A DNA stretch of 64,000 nt from Thamnidium elegans (lineage: Eukaryota > Mucoromycota > Mucoromycetes > Mucorales > Mucoraceae), in NCBI GenBank assembly GCA_025201345.1, contig JAIXMG010000002.1, forward strand, positions 1,612,001 through 1,676,000, given 5' to 3'. Numbering within the stretch: position 1 is the first letter of the stretch; every line of letters starts with the position of its first letter. A model generated the notes under the pieces. That model made no database searches. It worked only from the letters and a program-made list of their open reading frames with translations, and had not been told where the DNA came from. The position numbers and the translations under genes are program-made. Positions 32,876 to 42,595 of this stretch are shown here, piece after piece.

Positions 32876-33611
32876 TGATAAGGTTGTCTGGAGTCTTATG
32901 TTTACCTTGTATACAGAGGACGAGGATAAACAAATATAAAATAAATAACAGAAGGAGACTGTAAAACTAAAGTTATAAATAATATAGACAACAGAGAGGG
33001 AGTTTGCACTAGTAAGCTTTCGAAATCTGCGAAAGTAGTATTAAAATAAGGTAAAGGAACAAAAAATCGATTTACGATTTTTAAGTTATATTCAAGAGAG
33101 TAAAGATATTTTTTTTTTATTTCATAATTATGCGTTTTTCTTAAATAGTTTTCAATTCTAAAATAATATCTATATTATCTATTAAAGTTGTTCATAATTA
33201 TTTAAAGTAAGACAGGAAAATTTACAACGAATCAGTAAAATAAAGTAACAAGTAGCGACAGGAACCAAAGTAAACACGAAATGATCAATAATTAAGTAAA
33301 ATACAAGTCCGAGAGAAAAACGACAACAAAAAAAAGAGTAACAAAAGGAAGTAACAAAAGAAGTGATAAGAACCAAAGTAAACACGATTTGATCTATAAT
33401 CGCGAATATACAAACGCCGAGAACATCAAAAAAAAAAGAAACACAGACAGGACCAGAAGTTCGGAACTTAAACAAGAATATATAAACCACGGCAAAACTA
33501 TTATAACTATTCACTAAATACACCACATAGCACTCAAAGATTCAAAACACGTGAATGTCACGTGTGAAAGTGTTACTAAAGCAATTACGTCACCAAAATC
33601 TCCTCGTCACA
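32876..33611 (-). repeat. 3' LTR of the Ty3/Gypsy element
   Basis: A 736 bp copy nearly identical to the right-hand LTR. The short open frames inside it occur identically in both LTRs and are not genes. Confidence 0.95.
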
Positions 33612-33745
33612 AGTACCGCCCACCAAACTTTATGTCACACTTTCATAAAAAAGTCTCGACAAAACTGTACGAATTTACTCTTGAACTCAACCAACTTTGA
33701 AAATCTTCATTTGCTTCTGACACGCCAACTTCCGGAATCATATGT

Positions 33746-34903
33746 TCAACTTCCTTGCTTCAAGACGGTGAAAGGACCCAACCATTTATCAGAGAACTTC
33801 GTTTTAGCTACCACATCCTTCAACAGAACTACTTCACCAATTTCAAAAGTTCTTTTGAACACCACCCGACTATCGTAACGCCTTTTCGCAATGACCTTTC
33901 TTTCATCAGATTTAAGCCTAGCAATTTCACGAATTTCTGCAATCTTCTTTTCCACCAACTTGACTCGATCACGCACCTCTTCTTCTTCTTCACCAATTAC
34001 AAAGTCAATACGGGGAGCTACCCAAACAGCAGGAGTCTTAATTTCATAACCAAACATAAGATAACTAGGAGTATAACCAGTACTAGCATTCTTAGTAGAG
34101 CGAATAACCATAAGAGCAGTGTCAACATAATCGTCCCAACGATCCAAACACTCATCGTCACGAGCAACCTTTGTTAGAACAGCTACCAAAGTCTGATTCA
34201 GTCTTTCTATCATACCATTCGTTTGAGGTCTATAACTGGTAGTCATTATATTCTTACAACCAAGCTGTTTCAAAAATTCATGAACGTAAGTAGATATAAA
34301 GTTTGCACCACGATCCGATAATATGTACTGAGGTACACCCCAATCCTTAACAATACTAAATAAGAATTCACCAGTAGTTATTTCATCAATATTTGGTACT
34401 GCAACGGCAACTGGCCATCTAGTTAAGTAATCGATACCGGTAAGGATATAACGATTTCCTTTTACGCTTTCAGTGAGGGGACCAATAGCATCAACACCAA
34501 GCAACACGAAAGGATCTCGGGGAGTTTTGAAAACAACACCTGGGTTATTTCTTATGTGCTTAGCACGAGCACGGAATTGACAAGTATCACAAGATTTCAC
34601 AACAGCTTCTACCAAATCACGACCACCATGGACCAAGAAGTACTGAGATACCTTGTTAAGTGTATTATTGATACCCATATGGCCTTCTTCATGAATTTCT
34701 TGAATCTTGGACAGAGCGTTACCTTCATGTAACAACTCCCGACCAGTCTTCTTCTCCAAAACACGACCATCTTCGGATAACACTATTAATTTAGCGCGGT
34801 AACGTATTCTTCTTGCGAAATCCTTCGTAACGTCCAGAGGTAAAGAACCATTTGATAAGAAATTAAATAAAGTAAGATACCAAGGGAAAGAGATTACTGC
34901 CAT
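33746..34903 (-). CDS. Ty3/Gypsy integrase
   Basis: The 385-residue frame starts at an ATG and holds the zinc-binding HHCC domain (H71, H75, C105, C108: IHEEGH...CDTC), then the DDE core (D138 in GVDAIGP, D197 in LSDRGANF, E233 in NGMIERLNQ). A C-terminal GPFTVLKQ segment is the usual GPF/Y motif. Its frame is separate from the reverse transcriptase frame, with 260 bp of AT-rich DNA between them. Skipping 34904-35169 as an intron would fuse the two in frame. Confidence 0.93.
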   Translation of the reverse strand: MAVISFPWYLTLFNFLSNGSLPLDVTKDFARRIRYRAKLIVLSEDGRVLEKKTGRELLHEGNALSKIQEIHEEGHMGINNTLNKVSQYFLVHGGRDLVEAVVKSCDTCQFRARAKHIRNNPGVVFKTPRDPFVLLGVDAIGPLTESVKGNRYILTGIDYLTRWPVAVAVPNIDEITTGEFLFSIVKDWGVPQYILSDRGANFISTYVHEFLKQLGCKNIMTTSYRPQTNGMIERLNQTLVAVLTKVARDDECLDRWDDYVDTALMVIRSTKNASTGYTPSYLMFGYEIKTPAVWVAPRIDFVIGEEEEEVRDRVKLVEKKIAEIREIARLKSDERKVIAKRRYDSRVVFKRTFEIGEVVLLKDVVAKTKFSDKWLGPFTVLKQGS

Positions 34904-35163
34904 CTTGTGAATAAATACAATTATATAAACGTCAAAATTTTAAATAAAGGGAAAATTAAATAAAGTAAATAAAATAAATATAAGCGTCAAGAAGAAAATA
35001 AAATGAAGGATACAAATATTTTAAAGACGTAAATAAGATTATTTTATTAAAAAAAAAATGCACGAGTTATTTTTATACTAGAAGGATTTCTTCAGATCTC
35101 TATAAACGATCCAAAAATTTATGACACAAAAAAAAAATTTTTATAACAACAAAAAAAAAAAAT

Positions 35164-37888
35164 TTAAACAATCTTCCTAATGTCATCTAAATTTCCAACT
35201 TCAAGATCAATCAACTTCCGCGACAAGGGATCAGCAGGATTAGTTTTTCCAGGACGAAAACGGACCTCAAAATCGTACTCCATTAGGCAAGCTGACCAAC
35301 GTGATAGTTTCGGAGTACCCTTAGGGTTCGCAAATATATACACCAACGAGCTATGGTCGGTAACCAACAGAAATTTTCTTCCTTTTAACCAGTGTTTGAA
35401 GTATTTAACACCACATACCAAACTGAGCGCTTCCAAATGATGAATCGAAAAATTTCTTTCACCACCGTGTAGACCACGCGAACCATAGGACAACACTTGT
35501 TCATTTTCCATACCTTCCCAAGAATCAAATTGAGACGCAATAAAAGAAATACCTTTGTTAGAAGCATCACAAGTGATACATTGTACAGCAGACCGTAAAG
35601 GAGAAGCCAAGATGGGAGCAGTAGCAAGCGCATTTTTAAGATAATCAAAGGAGTCTTGCTGTTCTTGTGTCCAAACGAAATTACAATTTTTCCTTGTTAG
35701 ACGATTCAAAGGTTCAGCCACTTCTCCATAGCGATGCACGTATTTTCTATAGTACCCACTTAACCCGAGGAAAGACCTTACATCAGTAGCATTTTGGGGT
35801 TCTGGGAAGTTTTGTATTTTGACCACATTACGATCCCCAGGGCGATTTCCTTGAGCACCTAAGACATGACCTAAGTATTCTACATTTTCTTGACCAAAGA
35901 AACATTTTTTTCTCTTGAGCTTTAAATTGGACTTGACGCAGGCTTCAAATATTAATTCTAGATGTTCTTTATGTTCTTTCATGTTCTGAGAGAAAACCAA
36001 TATATCATCCAAAAATACTGAAACAAATTTCCCAATAAATTCTTGAAAAATTGAAGACATAACTCTTTGGAACTGAGCACAACCAATAGTAAGACCTTGA
36101 GCTAGACGTTTATACCTAAACGCACCTCTACTCGTGATAAAACCAGTTACTTCGGCACCATCCTTGTCTAATTCCAGTTGATGATACCCAGAAGTACAAT
36201 CAAAGGTAGAGAAAACCTTAGCACTACCAACAGTTTCAATTAATTCGGATACGGTAGCGGTAGGAAAGTTTTCCTGAATGATCATTTTGTTCACGGATCT
36301 AAAATCAACTACTGGGCGTTTTACAGAAGTCTCTTTTTTGTTCACCAAGAAAAGACAACTAGACCACTCACCATTTGAAGGTTCAATTATATCCAGATCA
36401 AGCATTTCTTGTACATGAGCATCTACCAGTTCTTGATCAGACCAGCCCAAACGAAAAGGACGACGACGAACCGGAACAGCACCTTCCTTCAGCCTAATCT
36501 TAGCTGAGTAACCACGGATACAAGTGAGACCAGAGACTTCAGAAAAACAATTTTTATATTTTTCCACTACAGACTTTAATTCATCGGTAACACCTTCAGA
36601 AATGTTTTCAGCATTAAATTCTAATTTCTCAGACTTGTCAAAACCAAGATCACCTTCTTCACCAACAGGAATCAGATCATCTTCTAGACTTGAACAAAAC
36701 TTCTGGCTTGCCGAAACCAAATAAACTTCTTGTTCAGTTTGAGACCTTCTAATTTGGGAAGTACGTCCTTGGATCTTGATCATACCATCACAAGTAGGGA
36801 CCTTAATTTGTGACCTTTGGAGATCCAAAGAGATACCATACGCTTGAAACCAAGGAATACCAAGAAGACAAATATCACTACCACCATTCGTTTGCACAGC
36901 CATATGTTCAGGTCGTATTTTACCGCCGATATTAATAGGTACGTCCATTACAACACTTGAAGCAGTAGGTTTATCCTTATCTTGGTTAAACCCAACAAGA
37001 TGCAAACGATCACCATTCGGAACCAGACCTAAATCAGAACAAATCTTGGAACCTAAAATAGAGACAGACGCTCCAGTATCGAAAACAGCTTCAATAGTTT
37101 TGCCATTAATACTAATAGCACCACGGAGAGGAGAGCCAGATTTCATTTTTTGTAGGTCATACGGGTATCGGTAAACTGATTCAACATCACTAAACTCAAG
37201 ATCAGATTCATTTTCCTCTTCAACCACGCCTATAGATTCACCAGAGAACGATGATAATTCTCTAACATTTTCAGAGTCTGAATCAACCTCACTGTCTGAT
37301 TCAACAGAAGATTCTTCGCTATCAACCATCACCTTATTCACCATCATATTTCCAGCGTTCACGTTCGGATCAATACCATTACTACTAGAAGCACCAAAAC
37401 CAGGATTAAAAACAGCACCAGGAATAACAGGAACACCAACACCAGTAGTTTTACCAGCAGTTAGATTAGCACTCGCCTTCTTGATCCTTGATTCTTTTAA
37501 GAAACGAATACCATCAATAACTTCAGAAGCAGCTTCTTTATCAAGAGACAACCACTCAGCAACTGAAAGACCAGATTCAGTGCTTAATAAACGGGACCAA
37601 ATTTTTGACCTTTTCAACTTTACCGGAAATCGTCTAGCCTTTTGACGTGGTTTCTTCTTCACTTCCACCTTCCTTTTAACGATGACAGGAACAGCACTAC
37701 CAGAAACAGCTTCAATAGAAGGAGAGACAACAGCTCTTCTTTTCACACCATTAGCAAAAACTTCATTCGGAATGACTGAATTAGCTGCATTCGTTACAAC
37801 TTCAACCAATTTAATTTCTTGAGGATTTTTATTTAAATTGAGAACACCAGTAACCTCAGAATTTACTGATGCTCGTTCCCTTTTCCCG
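35164..37888 (-). CDS. Ty3/Gypsy pol: protease, reverse transcriptase, RNase H
   Basis: The frame is open upstream into the end of gag, where it lies in the -1 frame, and no ATG precedes the protease; the first part is therefore probably made by ribosomal frameshifting. Numbering from the TTG at 37809, the aspartic protease motif VFDTGASVSILG lies near residue 243. RT motifs follow (VDFRSVNK, CTSGYHQLELD, FLDDILVFS near 598), then the RNase H start ITCDASNKGI (near 745) and HLEALSLV. The frame ends NPADPLSRKLIDLE...IRKIV. FLDD replaces the more frequent YxDD, which is tolerated in Gypsy elements. Confidence 0.93.
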
Positions 37889-38843
37889 AATCATTAGAAG
37901 AGGCGCCATTACCGATCGGTATATTGTTACTACCAGTAGCAGGAGAAGGAGCTTGACCTTGATCACGTAAGAATTTGGGACAATCATATTTCTTATGTCC
38001 TTCATCACGACAATAGAAACAAGTGAACACACGAGGACCAGAAGACACAGGATTATTATTATACTGAGGTCTTGTAACAGCTTGACGTTGTTGTTGAATA
38101 ACACCTTCATTAAGTTTCACCAAATTGATACTCAATTGTTCCAGCTTAGCAACCAAGGAAGAAACTTCAGAACCAGCAATACTATTAACATCAGAAAAAC
38201 TAGCACTGTTCTTCTTTTCAACCGGATCAGACTTGTAATTGTTCATTTTCTCAGCATAGACAGCACCATCAACAAAATTACCAGCTTCATATTTCCTTAA
38301 GCTCTTTTCAATTTGTTTGGCCTTATTCTTTGCGTCTTGAAAATTAGCAGGAGTACCTTCCTTTTCAACTTCAAAACCGATACTTGGACGAATAGCAGAC
38401 AAAAAGGTTCTAACCTGGAAGGCAGCATTTCTATTTTCAAGCAGTTCAAACAATTCTTCCATCTTCAACGCCACATCATCGATAGTGTCATCTTCCTTTT
38501 GCTTCATATTTTGTAGCTGCCACCACCACTTATCTTCTTGGTCAACAAGGTATTGCTTTTTGAACGCAGCGACAAAGAGATCCCAAGAGGTAGCCTTAAT
38601 TCCTACTACGTTAAACCAGGTTTCAGCCTTCTTAGTTAAATGGTCACCGACCAGGAACAAAATTTCTTCATCCGAGAGTTTAGCGGAGCCCTTCAATCGT
38701 TCCATTTTCTTTAACCAAGCAAAGGCTTCATTTCCCAAATCTTCACCAGCAACGGATACACCAGAGAATTCCTTAGGCACGCTAACACGCCAATTAAACT
38801 TTTTGGACAACATAGTAACTTCAGGTTCGTTTTTTGACAACAT
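37863..38843 (-). CDS. Ty3/Gypsy Gag
   Basis: The 326-residue polyprotein forms the particle shell and packages RNA. The retrotrans_gag-type helical region is centred on residues ~40-190 (KKAETWFNVVG...WDLFVAAFKKQY), and one CCHC zinc knuckle lies near the end (CFYCRDEGHKKYDC, spacing C-x2-C-x4-H-x4-C). The start ATG is 74 bp inside the 5' LTR boundary. The last codons overlap the slippery site that leads into pol. Confidence 0.93.
   Translation of the reverse strand: MLSKNEPEVTMLSKKFNWRVSVPKEFSGVSVAGEDLGNEAFAWLKKMERLKGSAKLSDEEILFLVGDHLTKKAETWFNVVGIKATSWDLFVAAFKKQYLVDQEDKWWWQLQNMKQKEDDTIDDVALKMEELFELLENRNAAFQVRTFLSAIRPSIGFEVEKEGTPANFQDAKNKAKQIEKSLRKYEAGNFVDGAVYAEKMNNYKSDPVEKKNSASFSDVNSIAGSEVSSLVAKLEQLSINLVKLNEGVIQQQRQAVTRPQYNNNPVSSGPRVFTCFYCRDEGHKKYDCPKFLRDQGQAPSPATGSNNIPIGNGASSNDSGKGNEHQ
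37881..37887 (-). promoter_or_regulatory. putative -1 frameshift site GGGAAAA
   Basis: In the gag frame the codons read TCG GGA AAA GGG, so G GGA AAA fits the X XXY YYZ heptamer. It lies five codons before the gag stop (GGG AAC GAG CAT CAG TAA), and slipping back one base enters the pol frame, which stays open. No downstream pseudoknot has been modelled. Confidence 0.55.
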
Positions 38844-38897
38844 ATTTCAAATAACACTAAATAACAAAATAACTTGTATGTAGTTCAGTATACTATA

Positions 38898-38914
38898 TCT
38901 GGTTGATCGGACCA
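38898..38914 (-). other. putative primer-binding site
   Basis: Two bases inside the 5' LTR, the minus strand reads TGGTCCGATCAACCAGA. It begins with TGG, the complement of a tRNA CCA end. The matching tRNA is not identified. Confidence 0.45.
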
Positions 38915-38916
38915 CT

Positions 38917-39653
38917 TGATAAGGTTGTCTGGAGTCTTATGTTTACCTTGTATACAGAGGACGAGGATAAACAAATATAAAATAAATAACAGAAGGAGAC
39001 TGTAAAACTAAAGTTATAAATAATATAGACAACAGAGAGGGAGTTTGCACTAGTAAGCTTTCGAAATCTGCGAAAGTAGTATTAAAATAAGGTAAAGGAA
39101 CAAAAAATCGATTTACGATTTTTAAGTTATATTCAAGAGAGTAAAGATATTTTTTTTTTATTTCATAATTATGCGTTTTTCTTAAATAGTTTTCAATTCT
39201 AAAATAATATCTATATTATCTATTAAAGTTGTTCATAATTATTTAAAGTAAGACAGGAAAATTTACAACGAATCAGTAAAATAAAGTAACAAGTAGCGAC
39301 AGGAACCAAAGTAAACACGAAATGATCAATAATTAAGTAAAATACAAGTCCGAGAGAAAAACGACAACAAAAAAAAGAGTAACAAAAGGAAGTAACAAAA
39401 GAAGTGATAAGAACCAAAGTAAACACGATTTGATCTATAATCGCGAATATACAAACGCCGAGAACATCAAAAAAAAAAAGAAACACAGACAGGACCAGAA
39501 GTTCGGAACTTAAACAAGAATATATAAACCACGGCAAAACTATTATAACTATTCACTAAATACACCACATAGCACTCAAAGATTCAAAACACGTGAATGT
39601 CACGTGTGAAAGTGTTACTAAAGCAATTATGTCACCAAAATCTCCTCGTCACA
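38917..39653 (-). repeat. 5' LTR of the Ty3/Gypsy element
   Basis: 737 bp, TG...CA ended. It differs from the left copy at one site (attatgtc here versus attacgtc) and by one A in an A-run. Confidence 0.95.
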
Positions 39654-39661
39654 AATAAAAA

Positions 39662-39734
39662 GCCTAGCTAGCTCAATCGGTAGAGCGTGAGACTCTTAAT
39701 CTCAAGGTTGGGGGTTCGACCCCCCCGTTGGGCT
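39662..39734 (+). tRNA. tRNA-Lys(CTT)
   Basis: The 73 nt sequence folds as a complete cloverleaf. The acceptor stem GCCTAGC pairs with GTTGGGC, the D stem is GCTC/GAGC, the anticodon stem is TGAGA/TCTCA with loop CTCTTAA (anticodon CTT), and the T arm is GGGGG-TTCGACC-CCCCC. There is no intron. A T-rich stretch follows as terminator. The retrotransposon ends 8 bp before the 5' end. Confidence 0.95.
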
Positions 39735-40898
39735 TTCCTTTTGTAATTTTTGTTGCTTGTGGTGTATGTAGATTGTATTACTTGGACTATTGTGCTGTTT
39801 GGATTTGGTACGTTGTAGAGGAGTAAAAGATAATGGTAAGTTTAAGTGGGCACCAGTTCCTGTGTTATAAGTAGAACGACTTAAATGGTAAATAGAGGAT
39901 TTAAGTAAAAATAGACGTATGATCCAAAAGAATTCAAGTACAAAATATAGAATAAAAAAGATAAAATAAAAGTGCTAATTTGAAGGTCTTTTATGATTAA
40001 AGAGAAATATAAGCTTAGATTGTGAATTGAATCTTTATTAGAATATTGAGGAGGTTTTTTTTTTTTTAGTTAGGTATTTATATGTTTTCTTTTAAAAGTA
40101 TTACAAAAGTGTTATTTTTAAGAGAAAAAGTAAATAAATGTTTAAACGACCATCCTCGTTAAAGAGGATTTTCTTCAACGAGCATTGTCTTGGGATTAGT
40201 TTTTACCAAAGAAAAATAAAAGACATTGTGTAACAGTGCAAATCAGCAAGAACTTTATTGTTTGGTTCGCAGAATATATGTGTAACATATAAAATATTTT
40301 AAATAACATTTGTACTCAAAAATAAATAAAAATCATCTTTTTTTCTCATAAATATATATATATATTCTTTTCGATATACAAACTCTTTTGAATATATTTT
40401 CTTGTGGTTTTATTTAATCGTGTTGGTAACAGCTCGAAATATTATCGCTGGTAAGAAGAAAAAAAATATGTTTTTTTTGAAACACTGCAGACACAGTAAG
40501 TTATGCAAAAACTTGTCACTGATATAAATAAAGCACGCGCCAAGTGAATGATATTATGTTTTACTAGGCATTTTATACAACTATACCAAAGAAGAGAATA
40601 ATAAACCACATGAATGTAAACTTTTTTTTTTTTCCACTTATTCTATGAAAACGAGTACTATCATCAACTCTCTTCTACTTCAAGCGTATTTTAGAAAACC
40701 AAGTAGCTGACTTTAATATATATATATAAAAAGGTGCCTTCCTCTCCGTCATCAATCATGAGAGCAATTATCTTTGTTACCCAAGTTTAGTCATAGGACG
40801 TGATGGTCACAGTCGTTTGAAATATAAAAAAAAATTAAGTGAATAATTAGTAATTCTTTTTTTTTTTTTTTTTTTTTTTACATAATTTATTTCTTACA
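39735..40898. other. 1.2 kb intergenic region
   Basis: AT-rich with a poly-T run (40858-40879) just before the arrestin start codon. No further tRNA or gene is seen. Confidence 0.5.
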
Positions 40899-42228
40899 AT
40901 GATGGAGTCTATATTGAATCGTAGAAAAAGTATGGCAAAAGCATCTATAGCTTCAATTTCAATCGAGATTTTACCAGAGTACGGGTGGTCTGTTGGATCA
41001 GATAATAACGAACAAGTGTTTGGACCTGGAACACTATTCCGAGGTAATTTAATTTAATACAAACGCAATTACATAGTAAGTAAATACTTTATACGTAGGA
41101 TATGTCATTGTCAATTGTAAAGAACATTCTGAAAGAGCTTCACGACTACACCTTTTATTCCAGGGCTCAGAATCTATGCTGACTTACGATATTGGATTAG
41201 GAGCTATGAGGTCAAGCACAATTCAGTTTTTCAAGGTACATACGACACTTTGGAAAAAAGTAGATGCACTGGATGTTTTAAAGCCAATGAAGACGTACAA
41301 GTTTTTATTTACTATACAAATGCCATTGGTTCAATTTCCACCTTCCATGAGCCATGATTTTTACAAGTGTACTTTTAAACTGACTGCGTATCTGTACCCG
41401 TCTTTAGAGTTTGGTAAGATGCCTGTGGTGGCGCAATCGAACATCCAATATATACCGTGTATTGAAACCAGAGTACCGAAATTACCTATTTATTTACAAG
41501 ATACAAAAAAAAAGAAGGAAGAGGCAATAAAGTTGTCTAGCAGTGTGGTAGAACTTTCTTCAATAGAATTTGTTTCGGGTAGCACAATTAAAGCTATCAT
41601 ACATGTTAATAAGGCTAGTAACACAGTGTCTCCGATATCAGATATTCTTAATGTCGTATTGTGTCTGTATCAAATCTCGACATTTCACATTGATGATGAA
41701 CCGATATCAGAAAGGTTGGTAGAGACTCAAACACACATTATAAAGACGCATGCAAGCGGCACGGGACAATATGGAGTATATCTAAAATTAAATGAAATGT
41801 TACCGCCTTCATTTGCGTACGGTAAAGTGATGTGTCTATCTTATAAACTGAAAATAAAAATCTATGTAAAAAAATCAAAAATTACAAATGGGTTAGAAAA
41901 TAATAATGCAGAAAATTCTATACACTATAATGATGATACCAAGAAAAGTCTAAAGAAATATCTGGTACTACCGTGGTCTTCTGCGGTATCTGTGTTTGAG
42001 TCGCCTATTGTAATTGGAACTATGGGTAGAGGTATTCGAGCAGATGATCAGTTGAGAGTGTACACTGGGATAAGCAGCAGACCAAGAGACGCTTTATGTA
42101 TACCGAGTTTTATTCAAGATGATGAAAGTGAAGATATGTTACCAGAGTATGAAGCTTCTAGGTTACCATCTTATAGTGCTTCTTTTGGAACGAGTAGAGT
42201 ATTATTGATGGCAGTTAGTTCACCTTAG
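40899..42228 (+). CDS. arrestin-like protein, paralogue 1
   Basis: Alpha-arrestins recruit ubiquitin ligases to membrane transporters and so trigger their endocytosis. Exons 40899-41043 and 41099-42228 join in phase into 424 residues. The N-terminal arrestin fold shows ILPEYGW...FGPGTLFRGYVIVNC, then a PLVQFPPSM segment; the C-terminal fold ends with IVIGTMGRGIRA. The tail is acidic with LPEYEASRLPSYSA, two (L/P)PxY-type motifs able to bind WW domains. The neighbouring paralogue at 44656 shares the same intron position (after ...F+G) and the same tail layout, so the pair arose by tandem duplication. Confidence 0.87.
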
Positions 42229-42595
42229 GATATTTTCTTTAAAATAAAGATTTTTTTGTCAGCAATCAATCACATAAATAAATGATGTTTATATATAAAG
42301 TCATGCATGATATTTATAATCTAATTTATAAGCTTTTTTTTTTTGCAAGTATAAAAGGAATGCGTCAAAACTCGGTAAAATAGTATTACTAATGACAGCT
42401 AGTTCACCTTTGGGTATATATGTACGTTAAAAAAAGAAAAAGAGTCATTTTTATAATGATAATTTTTTTTTGTCAGGCAAGCAATCACATAACTAAGTCA
42501 CGCATGTTATTTATAACAAGCTTATAAGTTTTTTTTTTTTTTTTTTTTTTTTGAGTTGCATGTATAAAAAAGAGTGCATCAGTACTTGGTAAATT
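42200..42595 (+). repeat. two-copy tandem duplication of the arrestin-1 3' end
   Basis: The segment 42200-42385 (last codons, stop and 3' region) is repeated in diverged form at 42386-42595. Matching landmarks are GCAGTTAGTTCACCTT / ACAGCTAGTTCACCTT, TGTCAGCAATCAATCACATAA / TGTCAGGCAAGCAATCACATAA, and GTATAAAAGGAATGCGTC / GTATAAAAAAGAGTGCATC. The duplicate keeps the coding-end sequence but no upstream gene. Confidence 0.7.

Larger units (their letters stand above)
32876..39653 (-). mobile_element. near-intact Ty3/Gypsy LTR retrotransposon
   Basis: The 6.78 kb element has LTRs of 736 and 737 bp with TGATAAGG...CGTCACA ends, and is flanked by AATA on both sides (32872-32875 and 39654-39657), a 4 bp target-site duplication. 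The coding order is gag, protease, reverse transcriptase, RNase H, integrase, which is the Ty3/Gypsy order. All three large frames are open. The LTRs differ by only one substitution and one A-run length change by eye, so insertion was recent. The 5' LTR is the right-hand one, 8 bp from a tRNA-Lys gene. Confidence 0.95.

Noticed and set aside
33182..33526. Open frame inside the LTR, also at 39223-39537
   Set aside because: It occurs in both LTRs, is hydrophobic low-complexity and has no start context. It is part of the LTR.
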